DNA of 64,000 nt from Sphingobacteriales bacterium (lineage in GTDB: Bacteria; Bacteroidota; Bacteroidia; Chitinophagales; JADIYW01): the NCBI GenBank assembly GCA_016719635.1, contig JADJYT010000001.1, forward strand, positions 620,001-684,000, written 5' to 3'. Of this stretch, positions 1 to 8,996 are shown piece after piece. The position numbers were made by a program, and so were the translations under genes. The notes beneath the pieces were generated by a model. The model did not search any database. It worked only from the letters and a program-made list of their open reading frames with translations, and was not told where the DNA came from. Numbering within the stretch: position 1 is the stretch's first letter; each line of letters begins with the position of its first letter.

Positions 1-258
1 ATTATCTTCTATGTTCCTGACGACATCCCCTTCACATGCGCTGATATCATGCTTTAAGATATCAATTTGCTCTTCCTGAATAATCAATTTATTCTGAAAC
101 CGTTCCACCCATCCATGCATCTCTCTGTCAGAATTTTTGTGGGATATTTCTTCCAGTCGCTTTTTCATTATTTCCAAATCTTCTCCATAAAAAGAAAGCA
201 GGTTTTTCCATTCTCTGTGGTCGTGATGAAGTTCAGATAAATACTTTTGTGTAGTCAT
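1..258 (-). CDS. Hypothetical coiled-coil protein, C-terminus beyond window
   Basis: This is an open frame of 86 codons from an ATG at 258 to the window edge with no stop, so the C-terminal part lies outside. The peptide begins MTTQKYLSELHHDHREWKNL and is rich in Glu, Lys, Ile and Leu in a helical, coiled-coil-like pattern. There is no signal peptide or membrane segment in the visible part. It is transcribed away from the next gene across about 100 AT-rich bases. I do not recognise the family. The coding call rests on the sustained open frame and the protein-like composition. Confidence 0.7.
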   Translation of the reverse strand, partial: MTTQKYLSELHHDHREWKNLLSFYGEDLEIMKKRLEEISHKNSDREMHGWVERFQNKLIIQEEQIDILKHDISACEGDVVRNIEDN

Positions 259-359
259 AATCGTTTAATTTAATTTAATACGAAGATGTAAATAACTTCA
301 GTAAAATAGTATGATAAAAATCATCTCGGAAAATGATTTTTATAGGTTTTGCGGAAAAT

Positions 360-1022
360 CTATCTAAATAATGCTTTTTCTTCCTGTTTCAAAAAGAAAT
401 GAGGGTAGCTTTTCTTCAAAAGCATGACAAACATGTCGTGCGGGACATCATGAAAAGTACCGTAATCACGGAGGTATTGCATAAACAGGCCGCCACTGAC
501 ATCATACTGTTGAAATATAGAATCATTTATTCCGTCAAATTCAAGAGGTGGTACACCTAAATGTTCACAGAGTTCAAGATTAAATGCCGGTGTCGCCTTA
601 ACCCATTTACCATTGAGGTACATCTCTGAACAGGCGTGAAAAACCAAAACATCTGTCTTTAAGGTCTCCATTAATTTCTCCACGCCAATGTGATTTTTCA
701 CATCAAAAAAACAAAACCTGCTGGGGATACCTGCAGCACGCAGACACGCATTCAAAAGGCACGCCTTTTCAATGCAATATCCGCTCTTATTTTCTCTATT
801 GAAGAGTGAACTGGCTTTCATCGCCACATGGCGTAAATCTATATTGTAAGGATTGTATCTCCAACCATCACGAACGGCGTAATATAACTTAACGGCATTT
901 TTGGTTTTATCCACTTCGTTGCCGATGGTGTTTTTTACAAATCGCTGAATATCCGGCTGCTCGCTGTCAACGAAATAAGTGGGTTGTACATATAAATCAA
1001 TTCCTAAAGACACATTATTCAT
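360..1022 (-). CDS. Transglutaminase-like domain protein
   Basis: A cytosolic-looking protein of 220 residues with the layout of the transglutaminase-like (papain-fold) superfamily. A Cys in the SGYCIEKACLL segment, followed by a run ending AAGIPSR, is the usual nucleophile helix and strand. A later VFHACSEMYLNGKWVKATP segment supplies the expected His and downstream polar residues. Members in bacteria act as cysteine peptidases or amide-bond enzymes; the substrate here is unknown. I start it at the ATG at 1022 and not at the upstream in-frame codon at 1043, because a TACATTTG -7 element at 1027-1034 lies inside the longer version and ends 4 nt before this ATG. It is divergent from ftsX, so the 77-bp gap holds both promoters. 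Confidence 0.8.
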   Translation of the reverse strand: MNNVSLGIDLYVQPTYFVDSEQPDIQRFVKNTIGNEVDKTKNAVKLYYAVRDGWRYNPYNIDLRHVAMKASSLFNRENKSGYCIEKACLLNACLRAAGIPSRFCFFDVKNHIGVEKLMETLKTDVLVFHACSEMYLNGKWVKATPAFNLELCEHLGVPPLEFDGINDSIFQQYDVSGGLFMQYLRDYGTFHDVPHDMFVMLLKKSYPHFFLKQEEKALFR

Positions 1023-1026
1023 TGCA

Positions 1027-1034
1027 CAAATGTA
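1027..1034 (-). promoter_or_regulatory. TAnnTTTG -7 element of the transglutaminase-like gene
   Basis: On the minus strand this reads TACATTTG, an exact match to the Bacteroidota -7 consensus. It ends 4 nt upstream of the ATG at 1022, which predicts a transcript starting at or next to the start codon. Confidence 0.6.
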
Positions 1035-1099
1035 CAAAATCACACAGGCTGTGAATAAAGTTAGAGGTTAAGTAATTAAAAAATCCTTATTTTCGTCAA

Positions 1100-1975
1100 A
1101 TGTCAGAAGATTTGCAGCAGAAGGTACCGCAGAAACGCAAACCCAGCTTTGCATATGCCATTATCAGCATTGCCATGATATTGCTGCTGATAGGGTTATT
1201 CTCCTTTGGTGTTTTTGTTGTACAAAAAGAAATCAATAAAATCAAAGAAAGTGTACAGATTGACCTTAATTTAAAAACAGACATCACCGAAGTTCAGAAG
1301 AAAACTATCTCAGCTTACCTGAAAAAACAAAACTACATCTCTAAAATCACGTTTAAAAGCAAAGATGAGGCAGCTGAACAGTTTGAAAGGGAATTAGGTC
1401 AAAACTTTCGCGAAATTTTAGGAAGCAATCCTTTGTATGATGCATACATCATTAATCTAAAGGCAGAATTTTCCAACCCTGATTTTATTAAAGATGTAAA
1501 ATCCGCACTCATTGGGTTACGCGGAGTTCAGGAAGTATTTTATTCTGATTTAGCAGTCAGTACGGCTGCACGAACCCTACGACCCGTCACTATCGGTGTT
1601 GCCATCCTGAGCCTTATCATGCTGGTAGTAGTCTTTATGATTATTGACAATACGATTCGTTTAATGATGTATTCCCAACGCTTCACCATACGCAGCATGC
1701 AGCTGATTGGCGCCAATGAGTGGTTTATCATCAAACCTTATATCTTAAAATCCATCATCTCCGGTTTGATCAGTTCTGCCATTTCCATCCTGCTTTTAGG
1801 AGGCATCATCTACTTAACAATTTATAAGTTTTCTGTTCGAATAGAAGAGCAGGATTTTGTAACTTTGCTTTTCATAGCTCTTGGTTTAATCGTTTTTGGT
1901 ATTTTAATTTCCATTACGAGTACCTTTTTCGCGGTCAACAAATACCTAAAGATTAAACTGGACGAACTTTATTAA
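1100..1975 (+). CDS. ftsX: Cell division permease-like protein FtsX
   Basis: A 291-residue inner-membrane protein with FtsX architecture: a cytosolic N-terminus, a first transmembrane helix at about residues 18-42, an extracytoplasmic domain to about 150, then three more helices (about 160-185, 210-235, 250-280). FtsX pairs with the ATPase FtsE and transmits ATP hydrolysis to peptidoglycan hydrolases at the septum. The segment between the last helices (RSMQLIGANEWFIIKPYILKS) is typical of the family. No ftsE is present in the window. A TATTTTCG sequence at 1088-1095 ends 4 nt before the ATG and is a near-consensus -7 element. The gene heads a co-directional run with DUF3098, uppP, truB and ribF. 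Confidence 0.93.
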   Translation: MSEDLQQKVPQKRKPSFAYAIISIAMILLLIGLFSFGVFVVQKEINKIKESVQIDLNLKTDITEVQKKTISAYLKKQNYISKITFKSKDEAAEQFERELGQNFREILGSNPLYDAYIINLKAEFSNPDFIKDVKSALIGLRGVQEVFYSDLAVSTAARTLRPVTIGVAILSLIMLVVVFMIIDNTIRLMMYSQRFTIRSMQLIGANEWFIIKPYILKSIISGLISSAISILLLGGIIYLTIYKFSVRIEEQDFVTLLFIALGLIVFGILISITSTFFAVNKYLKIKLDELY

Positions 1976-1985
1976 ACCTTTAAAA

Positions 1986-2345
1986 ATGGCAAAAAATAAA
2001 CCGGTTCAAAAACCGATTCCACAGACAAGACAACCTCAACCCGCAGTTAAAAGCGTTTCTGCTTCCGGTAAAGCAAACAGCGGCAGTTGGTTTAAGATTC
2101 CCAAAAGCCAGAATGAAGTATTGCTGTTCGATAAAATCAATTACATTATTCTGGGTGTTGGTGCATTTCTGATCATCTTAGGTTTTATCTTAATGAGCGG
2201 AGGTAACACGGACCCAAAAGTCTTTAACGAAGCTGAAATCTATTCTTTCCGTAGAATCACCCTGGCTCCCATTGTTGTAATCCTTGGTTTCATCGTGATC
2301 ATAGTCGCCATACTGAAAAAACCGGCTTCAGTTTCCAAAAGTTAA
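1986..2345 (+). CDS. DUF3098 family small membrane protein
   Basis: A 119-residue protein with a basic, Pro/Gln-rich N-terminal tail (about residues 1-40) followed by two transmembrane helices at about 52-72 and 92-112. This is the layout of DUF3098, a Bacteroidota family of unknown function that is habitually encoded directly after ftsX. The gene starts 10 bp after the ftsX stop and is almost certainly cotranscribed with it. Its constant position between ftsX and uppP suggests a role in septal or envelope growth, but that is inference from context alone. Confidence 0.85.
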   Translation: MAKNKPVQKPIPQTRQPQPAVKSVSASGKANSGSWFKIPKSQNEVLLFDKINYIILGVGAFLIILGFILMSGGNTDPKVFNEAEIYSFRRITLAPIVVILGFIVIIVAILKKPASVSKS

Positions 2346-2435
2346 ACTTTTTTTTAATCTTGCGGCACGCATGTCATTAATTTATTTTCTAAATAATTTT
2401 TACTTGTTTACATCATTCATCCCTTTTTTCTGAAT

Positions 2436-3233
2436 ATGGACATCATTCATGCCGTAGTGCTTGCTATCGTTGAGGGACTCACTGAATTCCTTCCCATCTC
2501 CTCTACAGGGCATATGATTCTTACCAGTTCAATAATGGGTATAGAAAAAGATGAATTTACCAAGCTTTTTGAAATAGCCATACAGTTAGGGGCCATCTTA
2601 TCCGTGGTCGTTCTATACTGGAAAAAATTTCTTGATTTCACCAAATGGCAGTTTTACCTAAAGCTTGCTGCGGCAGTCATACCGGCGCTTATTCTTGGAA
2701 AACTGTTTGACGAAAAAATCGATGCACTGCTGGAAAGCCCGGCTACCGTTGCCATCAGCTTATTAGCGGGCGGAATCGTTTTATTGTTTATCGATACCCT
2801 ATTCCAGAAAGGAGAAATCAAGGAAGAAAAAGAAATCAGTTTCATCAAAGCATTTATTATCGGATGCTGGCAGTGCCTCGCGATGATTCCAGGCGTGAGC
2901 AGAAGCGCTGCGAGTATTATCGGCGGTATGCAGCAAAACCTCAGCAGAAATATTGCCGCAGAATTTTCTTTCTTTTTAGCCGTTCCCACCATGGCTGCTG
3001 CCACCGGATATAAACTGCTGAAGACCTTCTCCACCCATCCGGAGATACTGAGGGACAAACACAACTTATATATGCTTGCCCTTGGAAATGTTGTAGCCTT
3101 AATTGTAGCCATGTTAGCCATCAAATTCTTCATCCGTTATTTACAAAAAAACGGATTTAAACTTTTTGGATGGTATCGGATTATTCTTGGTGCAATTGTT
3201 TTAATACTTTTGCAAATGGGCATCATCCAATAA
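2436..3233 (+). CDS. uppP: Undecaprenyl-diphosphatase UppP (BacA family)
   Basis: A 265-residue polytopic inner-membrane enzyme that dephosphorylates undecaprenyl pyrophosphate, recycling the lipid carrier for peptidoglycan and other surface polymers. The two family signatures are visible: VEGLTEFLPISSTGHMIL near residue 13, with the catalytic-region Glu, and PGVSRSAASIIGG near residue 153 with the conserved Ser-Arg-Ser. About eight hydrophobic segments are present and the length is normal. It lies 90 bp after DUF3098 and 12 bp before truB. Members often confer low-level bacitracin tolerance. Confidence 0.95.
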   Translation: MDIIHAVVLAIVEGLTEFLPISSTGHMILTSSIMGIEKDEFTKLFEIAIQLGAILSVVVLYWKKFLDFTKWQFYLKLAAAVIPALILGKLFDEKIDALLESPATVAISLLAGGIVLLFIDTLFQKGEIKEEKEISFIKAFIIGCWQCLAMIPGVSRSAASIIGGMQQNLSRNIAAEFSFFLAVPTMAAATGYKLLKTFSTHPEILRDKHNLYMLALGNVVALIVAMLAIKFFIRYLQKNGFKLFGWYRIILGAIVLILLQMGIIQ

Positions 3234-3245
3234 CCAATCTCCATT

Positions 3246-3947
3246 ATGATGACATATCCAGATTATCATTTTACCGAAGGTGAAATTATCCTTATTGATA
3301 AGCCATCAGACTGGACAAGTTTTGATGTGGTCAACAAAATCAAATTCGCCCTCAAGAAAAATTACGGTACTGTAAAAATCGGGCATGCGGGAACGCTGGA
3401 TCCGAAAGCAACGGGATTGCTGATACTTTGCACCGGAAAAAAAACCAAGGATATCCAGCAGATCCAGGATGCAGAAAAGGAATATACCGGCACCTTTTTT
3501 CTGGGTGGAACGACAGAATGCTACGATTCTGAGAAACCCGTAAATCAAACGTTTGACATCAGCCAGATCCTGCATGAAGCTATCCTGAAATGTGCCGAAA
3601 GTTTCGTCGGTGTGCAGGAACAATTTCCACCTATCCATTCGGCCGTAAAAATAGACGGCAAACGCGCCTATTCCCTTGCCAGGCAAGGAAAAGAGGTTGC
3701 GATAAGACCCAAACAGATTACCATCCGTACATTTGAAATTACCGGAATAGAATTACCTCTTATACATTTCAGGGTAGAATGCACGAAAGGGACTTACATT
3801 AGAAGCCTTGCCCATGACTTTGGAAAGCGATTGAACAACGGTGCCTATCTGTTCGCACTGAGGCGCACTAAAATCGGTACATATTCGGTAGATGATGCGT
3901 TGAAGCTGGAAGATTTTGTTCAAAGTTTACCACCTGTCCAACCATAG
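3246..3947 (+). CDS. truB: tRNA pseudouridine(55) synthase TruB
   Basis: A 233-residue cytosolic enzyme that converts U55 to pseudouridine in the T-loop of tRNAs. The catalytic motif IGHAGTLDPKATGLL is present near residue 45, with the nucleophilic Asp at about 52. A GTYIRSLAHDFG motif near 186 completes the active site. The protein is short because it lacks a C-terminal PUA domain, which is normal in this phylum. It starts 12 bp after uppP. The next gene, ribF, has its own promoter just after the truB stop. Confidence 0.95.
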   Translation: MMTYPDYHFTEGEIILIDKPSDWTSFDVVNKIKFALKKNYGTVKIGHAGTLDPKATGLLILCTGKKTKDIQQIQDAEKEYTGTFFLGGTTECYDSEKPVNQTFDISQILHEAILKCAESFVGVQEQFPPIHSAVKIDGKRAYSLARQGKEVAIRPKQITIRTFEITGIELPLIHFRVECTKGTYIRSLAHDFGKRLNNGAYLFALRRTKIGTYSVDDALKLEDFVQSLPPVQP

Positions 3948-3963
3948 TTTACAAAGATTATAG

Positions 3964-3971
3964 TAACTTTG
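3964..3971 (+). promoter_or_regulatory. TAnnTTTG -7 element of ribF
   Basis: Reads TAACTTTG, an exact consensus match, 18 nt before the ATG at 3990. It overlaps the upstream alternative TTG codon at 3969, which argues against that codon as the start of ribF. Confidence 0.5.
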
Positions 3972-3989
3972 CCCACTTTCCGCATTAGT

Positions 3990-4922
3990 ATGCAAATTCA
4001 TAAAGGGATCAATCATCTACCTGTTTTTAAAAATACGGTGCTCACTATCGGTACTTATGACGGTGTTCACTTCGGACATCAGCAAATCATCAAGCGGCTG
4101 AAAGATATTGCACGTGAAATAGATGGAGAAACGGTTTTATTGACTTTTGACCCGCATCCGCGCCTGATTCTGCATCCCTACGATGAAAAGCTGAAACTGA
4201 TTTCCACCATAGATGAAAAAGAAGAGCTCCTCGCCTCTTTCGGATTAGACCATTTGGTCATTGCGGAGTTCTCCAAAGATTTTGCCTCCATGGATGCAAA
4301 GGAATATGTAGAAAAAATTCTGATTGCCAATTTTCAACCTAAAAAAATTGTGATCGGTTATGACCACCGTTTTGGAAAAAACCGGCAAGGTGACATCCAT
4401 TTGCTGCGTTCGCTGGCGGCTACCTATCACTTTGAAGTGGAAGAAATCCCGGCACAGACCATTGATGAGATTTCCGTCAGTTCAACAAAAGTGCGCAATG
4501 CGCTACTTGATGGCGATATTCATACAGCCAATCAACTCCTTGCACATCCATTTACCATTAAAGGAAAAGTAATTCACGGCGATAAAATCGGCAGGGTGCT
4601 TGGTTTTCCGACCGCCAATATTGAAATATCCAACCCGCATAAGCTTATACCGGCCTCCGGCGTGTATGCCGTAAAAATCAACGTGGAAGGGCAATTTTAT
4701 AAAGGTGCCTTAAGTATCGGTTACCGGGAAACGGTTTTTGACAACAGCAGATTAACCATCGAAGTGTTTATCCTGGATTTCGAGGGAGATTTATACGAAA
4801 AGCCGTTAGACATGATTTTTGCCGCATACCTTCGCCCTCAGATAAAATACGACAACTGGGAATTACTGAAAGTGCAGATAGAAAATGATGTACAGGATGT
4901 AAGGAATGCCATCGAGTTATAA
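3990..4922 (+). CDS. ribF: Bifunctional riboflavin kinase / FAD synthetase RibF
   Basis: A 310-residue cytosolic enzyme that phosphorylates riboflavin to FMN and adenylylates FMN to FAD. The N-terminal nucleotidyltransferase domain shows LTIGTYDGVHFGHQQII near residue 20 and a later GYDHRFGKNRQG segment. The C-terminal flavokinase domain shows GRVLGFPTANIE near residue 200. Domain order and length are standard. I start at the ATG at 3990; the longer frame begins with a TTG that sits in the promoter. The 3' end overlaps the convergent GNAT gene by 6 bp. Confidence 0.95.
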   Translation: MQIHKGINHLPVFKNTVLTIGTYDGVHFGHQQIIKRLKDIAREIDGETVLLTFDPHPRLILHPYDEKLKLISTIDEKEELLASFGLDHLVIAEFSKDFASMDAKEYVEKILIANFQPKKIVIGYDHRFGKNRQGDIHLLRSLAATYHFEVEEIPAQTIDEISVSSTKVRNALLDGDIHTANQLLAHPFTIKGKVIHGDKIGRVLGFPTANIEISNPHKLIPASGVYAVKINVEGQFYKGALSIGYRETVFDNSRLTIEVFILDFEGDLYEKPLDMIFAAYLRPQIKYDNWELLKVQIENDVQDVRNAIEL

Positions 4923-5369
4923 TCCAACAGATTTTACCATTGCGATATGCGGAATATCGTCTTCCATATAGGGTTCACTCACTCGTACGAATCCAAAACC
5001 TTCATAAAATTCCTGCAAATATGCCTGCGCTGAAATCTTAATATCTTTATCCGGAAACAGTTGTACCAATTTTTCTATCGCTTCTTTCATCAACTGCTTT
5101 CCGAACCCTTCTTTTCGCCATACGGTTTTACTGGCTACACGCCCTATGGATGTATAACCATTATAGGAAATCCCTTCCGGGACCAAACGTGCATACGCAG
5201 CCAGTCCTGACTCCATATACAGCAACAAATGCCAGCATTTACGGTCTTTGTCGTCAATATCCCTGTAAATACAATTTTGTTCGATTTGAAAAACCTCTTC
5301 GCGCAACTGAAGCAAATCGTATAACTCCGAGGGAGTCAGGTCATTGAAATATTTAAAAATGGAATGCAT
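4917..5369 (-). CDS. ElaA-like GNAT acetyltransferase
   Basis: A 150-residue single-domain GNAT protein. The N-terminal LREEVFQIEQNCIYRDIDD block is characteristic of the ElaA branch, and VASKTVWRKEGFGKQLM carries the R/Q-x-x-G-x-G/A acetyl-CoA pyrophosphate loop near residue 90. The GNAT fold transfers acetyl from acetyl-CoA to an amine; the substrate is not known. The start codon overlaps the queD stop by one base, so the two are translationally coupled. The end overlaps the convergent ribF by 6 bp. Confidence 0.88.
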   Translation of the reverse strand: MHSIFKYFNDLTPSELYDLLQLREEVFQIEQNCIYRDIDDKDRKCWHLLLYMESGLAAYARLVPEGISYNGYTSIGRVASKTVWRKEGFGKQLMKEAIEKLVQLFPDKDIKISAQAYLQEFYEGFGFVRVSEPYMEDDIPHIAMVKSVGL

Positions 5370-5782
5370 TATTCTTCTCCGAAATATTCAGCAAAAATAT
5401 TTTCCGTTTCCTGCAGCTTAATGCTGTGCAAACTGCAACCTTTAATATGCGGTTTCAGTTGATTCCAGATAATCCGTGACAGATTTTCGGTAGTGGGATG
5501 TATGTTGTCGGGGATAAAAGTTACATCCAGATTCAGATTGGTGTGGTCCAGCCTATCCACCACTTTTTCTTTAATAATCTGACTAAGTTCCTTTACATTA
5601 ATGATAAAACCCGTTTCCGGATCCGGCTCACCTTTGACTGTCACGTACAGTACATAATTGTGACCATGCCAGTTTTTATTGGCACATTTCCCGAACACGG
5701 CATCATTCTGTTCTTCCGTCCAATGATGGTTATACAGCCTGTGCGCTGCATTAAATGTTTCCCTTCTTGTTAAATAAAGCAC
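5369..5782 (-). CDS. queD: 6-carboxytetrahydropterin synthase (QueD/PTPS family)
   Basis: A 137-residue T-fold enzyme. The three zinc-binding histidines are visible (His in FNAAHRLY near residue 14, and the two in NWHGHNY near 39-41), the catalytic Cys is in FGKCANKNW near 33, and a later LDHTNLN segment matches the family. Members convert 7,8-dihydroneopterin triphosphate to 6-carboxy-tetrahydropterin in queuosine synthesis, or act as pyruvoyl-tetrahydropterin synthases. The sequence alone does not separate these roles firmly. The start is a GTG. The near-consensus TAATTTTA at 5787-5794 ends 4 nt upstream of it. Confidence 0.9.
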   Translation of the reverse strand: MLYLTRRETFNAAHRLYNHHWTEEQNDAVFGKCANKNWHGHNYVLYVTVKGEPDPETGFIINVKELSQIIKEKVVDRLDHTNLNLDVTFIPDNIHPTTENLSRIIWNQLKPHIKGCSLHSIKLQETENIFAEYFGEE

Positions 5783-5840
5783 TTTATAAAATTAGGCATT
5801 CAGGAGTAGTGATTTGTAATAAGTCCTGTATTTTTTTTAT

Positions 5841-5848
5841 TAAATTTG
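5841..5848 (+). promoter_or_regulatory. TAnnTTTG -7 element of mqnB
   Basis: Reads TAAATTTG and ends 5 nt before the ATG at 5854. It lies inside the longer possible reading frame that begins at 5755, so it fixes the mqnB start at 5854. Confidence 0.6.
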
Positions 5849-5853
5849 AAACC

Positions 5854-6531
5854 ATGCAACCAAAAATCACTATTGTTTCCGCCACTTTACTGGAAGTAAA
5901 ACCACTTTTTGAAACATATAAGCCTGTCAAAACCGGTTTTAACGGTCTATTTGCAGTCAACGATAATCTCCATTTCCTGATAACCGGAATGGGAATGATG
6001 AATACGGCAGCCCATCTGGCACTTTACACCTCTAAATTTGAACGGGATTTTTATATCGATGCGGGTGTATGCGGGGCATTCAACAGGAATTTTAAGATTG
6101 GAGATGTTGTGCAGATTATTTCAGAAACATACGGCGATTTTGGTGTGGAGAATGACGAAGAATTTCAGGATTTTTTTGACTTGGGATTTATAGACAAAAA
6201 AGAAGATGCCTTTCAATATGGGATGTGTTCGCCGATTGAAGATGAATTCCATCTAAACATCCATTTACCTGAAGCAACTTCCATTACCGTCAATAAAGTA
6301 CACGGCAATGAGAGAACGATAAAGATCATACAGGAAAAATACAACGCTGATACGGAAAACATGGAAGGGCTTGCTTTTTATTATGTCTTAAAGCTGATTG
6401 GCAAACCCGGAATTGAAATCCGTGCCATTTCAAATTATGTAGAAAGACGGAATAAGGAAAACTGGGATGTTCAGAATGCTGTAAAAAATTTGAATATGGA
6501 ACTTCAGAAAATCATCCACCTGTACTCTTAA
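5854..6531 (+). CDS. mqnB: Futalosine hydrolase MqnB
   Basis: A 225-residue cytosolic nucleosidase of the MTA/SAH nucleosidase fold. ITGMGMMNTAAHLALY near residue 45 and DAGVCGAFNRNFKIGDVVQI near 68 are the ribose/purine-site motifs. A later ENMEGLAFYYV carries the conserved Met-Glu of the active site. In the futalosine route it cleaves futalosine (or the 6-amino form) to release dehypoxanthine futalosine. The assignment is supported by mqnD 2.5 kb downstream. It overlaps the convergent GT2 gene by 4 bp. Confidence 0.85.
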   Translation: MQPKITIVSATLLEVKPLFETYKPVKTGFNGLFAVNDNLHFLITGMGMMNTAAHLALYTSKFERDFYIDAGVCGAFNRNFKIGDVVQIISETYGDFGVENDEEFQDFFDLGFIDKKEDAFQYGMCSPIEDEFHLNIHLPEATSITVNKVHGNERTIKIIQEKYNADTENMEGLAFYYVLKLIGKPGIEIRAISNYVERRNKENWDVQNAVKNLNMELQKIIHLYS

Positions 6532-7454
6532 CTGCGGATATTTGTCTCTTTGACAATATACAGCGGGCGCTGTTTCACATTATCCATGATCCGTGAAAGG
6601 TATTCGCCGATAATACCCAGACAAATCAGTTGTACACCACCTAAAAACAGTACGCTAATCATTAAAGAGGACCAGCCCTGCACGGTATTGTTATTTAAAT
6701 ACTTCTGATATAAGGTGTACAATATGACAGCAAATGAAATCAGTGAAACGACAAATCCCAAATACGTTGCCAGTCGCAAAGGCAGATTGGAAAATGCCGT
6801 AATTCCGTCAAATGCAAAAGCAAACATTTTAGGATAGGAATAATTGGTATTACCGGAATAGCGCTCATCCCTTTTATAGACGATAGATGTCTGATTAAAT
6901 CCTGCCCACGCAATCTGGCCACGCAGGAACTTGTTGCGTTCCGGCATAGCGACAATGATATCCTTAATCTTTTTAGAAATAATACGATAATCTCCTGTGT
7001 CCAACGGAATATTAACATCAGACAGCCGATTGATAAACCTGTAAAAAAATTTGGCAGTAATCAGCTTATGCCAAGACTCGCCTTCCCTATGTTCCCGTTG
7101 CGCAAATACCACATCGTAACCGTCTTTCATTTTGGAATATAAATCTATAATCAGTTCCGGCGGATCCTGCAAATCAGCGTCTATAATGACAATGGTATCT
7201 CCCGTCGCATATTCCAAACCCGCAAAAACCGCCAACTGATGGCCGAAATTTTTGCTGAAATCAACATATCGTATCTGCCTGTTTGATTCGGCAAATTTCT
7301 TTATAATTGCCAACGAATTATCCCTGCTTCCGTCATTGATAAAAATAATCTCATACTCATTGCTAATAGACGTAACTGTGTTAACTATCCTGTCCAGCAA
7401 TACTGACAGATTATTCTCTTCATTAAAGACCGGTACGACAACTGATATATCCAC
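6528..7454 (-). CDS. Family 2 glycosyltransferase, polyprenyl-phosphate type (GtrB/DPM1-like)
   Basis: A 308-residue membrane-anchored glycosyltransferase. The N-terminal GT-A domain shows VVPVFNEENNLSVLLDRI, a DGSRDNS segment near residue 41, and IIDADLQDPPELI with the metal-binding Asp residues near 92. Two transmembrane helices lie at about 232-252 and 267-288. Such enzymes move a sugar from a nucleotide donor to a polyprenyl phosphate. The next gene is a C-type integral-membrane glycosyltransferase that could use that lipid-linked sugar. The start is a GTG, and TAAATTTA (7459-7466) ends 4 nt before it. Confidence 0.92.
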   Translation of the reverse strand: MDISVVVPVFNEENNLSVLLDRIVNTVTSISNEYEIIFINDGSRDNSLAIIKKFAESNRQIRYVDFSKNFGHQLAVFAGLEYATGDTIVIIDADLQDPPELIIDLYSKMKDGYDVVFAQREHREGESWHKLITAKFFYRFINRLSDVNIPLDTGDYRIISKKIKDIIVAMPERNKFLRGQIAWAGFNQTSIVYKRDERYSGNTNYSYPKMFAFAFDGITAFSNLPLRLATYLGFVVSLISFAVILYTLYQKYLNNNTVQGWSSLMISVLFLGGVQLICLGIIGEYLSRIMDNVKQRPLYIVKETNIRS

Positions 7455-7500
7455 AGAGTAAATTTACAAATTTGATATTAGCATTGCCTTATTAGAGTCA

Positions 7501-8952
7501 CTATTTTTGTGGATTTTTTAATAAATTAAGCTCTACGAGTCCTTTTTTATGCATCCACACGGATTTCCAGTGTTTTAATTGAATCAGCTGTTCCTCTGAA
7601 AAATCGTTTCCCACATTAGAATACAGCACAAAAGCAACTGTGTCAAGAGAATGGCCATTTACGTTTATCAACCTATCTCTGTTATCATCCATTTTATACT
7701 GATACGTGCTGACATTCATCGGAAAAACAGTTCCAATCCCTTTCTTATCAACAAATTTATTGATATTGCAATATTCAATAAACCGGCTCATACCTGTGTG
7801 GTAAGGAACATGTGCGAGGGTGCAGTCCCAGCCATTGGATATAGATGAAGGATAAATCTGGAAATTTCCAAGCAGCAGTAAAAAAAAAGTAAAGATGGTA
7901 AAGATTATTCTTCTTTCAGAGAGAACCAATATCACGGACGGCAGCATTAATACATATACGACTAAAAAATAGCGGTGATTGATAGGGTTCGAAAACGGCA
8001 ACACTAACAATGAAAAGATAACCAATGGGATCAGCCACAGCAATACAAGAATATCCAACTTTCGAATACTGAACAAATAAAACAAGCCAAGTACTGAGAG
8101 AATAACTGCTCCGTAATCAAACATGGCGCGACCAATAGAAAACACATTCTTTACCATACCACCCAAACCTACAATACCTCTCTGAGCGCTCCACTCCTGT
8201 GAATTGGTGGCAAAAACCCATCCGGTCATTAGAAAGTGATAGTAATACCATGAAGCTGCCAGCAGAACCGCAGGAATAAAAAGTAAATTCCATTGTATCC
8301 ATTTTTTTAAATCCCTCTTCATCCAAAAGTAAATGGTTATGGAAAGTGCTGCCAGGCAAAACAATCCTCTAATTGAAACTCCGGCAATTATTATGGCTGA
8401 AAGTACAAGAAGAAATTTTTTGTCCTTCAGAATAGAAACCAATGCCAGCAAATACAGACTTAACAAAACCGCATCATAGCTGACGAGTAGATTTTGTGTT
8501 ATGACTGCGGGAATACCTATAAATAACAACAATCCTATCCATTGCTGTTTCCCAGAAATGGAAAAATACTTTAACAACAGAAGAAACGAAAAAAAGCCCG
8601 TTATCGTAAAAGGTAAAAGTGCTGCATGTGCCGAAAAGAGTGATTTTCCGAACAGATGATAGAATGCAGTCAGATACAGGTAAAAAAGCGGCGGATGCCC
8701 CACATCCCATCTTGGTGGAGCAATAAATGATTGTAAGCCATCCTCATAAAAATGCTGGGTGATGGTAGACGTAAGAAGCGTATCCCAGAAAAAAGGCAGG
8801 TGCCAGGAAAACACATTTACGGCAAGCGCCAGCAAAAATGCAATCAGGTAAATGAATGTAGGATGATTCCATGCCACATCCAAAAATAACATTTTCAAGT
8901 GTTTTTTATTGTATTTTCTGGCTAAAAGAACTGTCCGAATAATCATCGGCAT
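7501..8952 (-). CDS. Integral-membrane glycosyltransferase, GT39/ArnT-like (PMT_2 superfamily)
   Basis: A protein of about 483 residues with around ten hydrophobic helices. Its first periplasmic loop contains FFWDTLLTSTITQHFYEDG and RWDVGHPPLFYLY, matching the acidic and HPPL signatures of the dolichyl-phosphate-mannose/ArnT superfamily. These enzymes transfer a sugar from a polyprenyl-phosphate carrier to a target outside the inner membrane. The upstream GT2 gene in the same orientation probably makes the carrier sugar. The longest frame reaches 9024 and would overlap the divergent mqnD start, so I use the ATG at 8952. The ATG at 8892 is also possible. Confidence 0.82.
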   Translation of the reverse strand: MPMIIRTVLLARKYNKKHLKMLFLDVAWNHPTFIYLIAFLLALAVNVFSWHLPFFWDTLLTSTITQHFYEDGLQSFIAPPRWDVGHPPLFYLYLTAFYHLFGKSLFSAHAALLPFTITGFFSFLLLLKYFSISGKQQWIGLLLFIGIPAVITQNLLVSYDAVLLSLYLLALVSILKDKKFLLVLSAIIIAGVSIRGLFCLAALSITIYFWMKRDLKKWIQWNLLFIPAVLLAASWYYYHFLMTGWVFATNSQEWSAQRGIVGLGGMVKNVFSIGRAMFDYGAVILSVLGLFYLFSIRKLDILVLLWLIPLVIFSLLVLPFSNPINHRYFLVVYVLMLPSVILVLSERRIIFTIFTFFLLLLGNFQIYPSSISNGWDCTLAHVPYHTGMSRFIEYCNINKFVDKKGIGTVFPMNVSTYQYKMDDNRDRLINVNGHSLDTVAFVLYSNVGNDFSEEQLIQLKHWKSVWMHKKGLVELNLLKNPQK

Positions 8953-8996
8953 CCGTTCTGGTTGGCTACTTGAATATTTCAGGTTATATTTATGGC

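Noticed and set aside
2654..3133. 159-codon open frame antisense to uppP
   Set aside because: It lies fully inside uppP, which has strong motifs. Its own translation has no recognisable domain, so it is a shadow frame.
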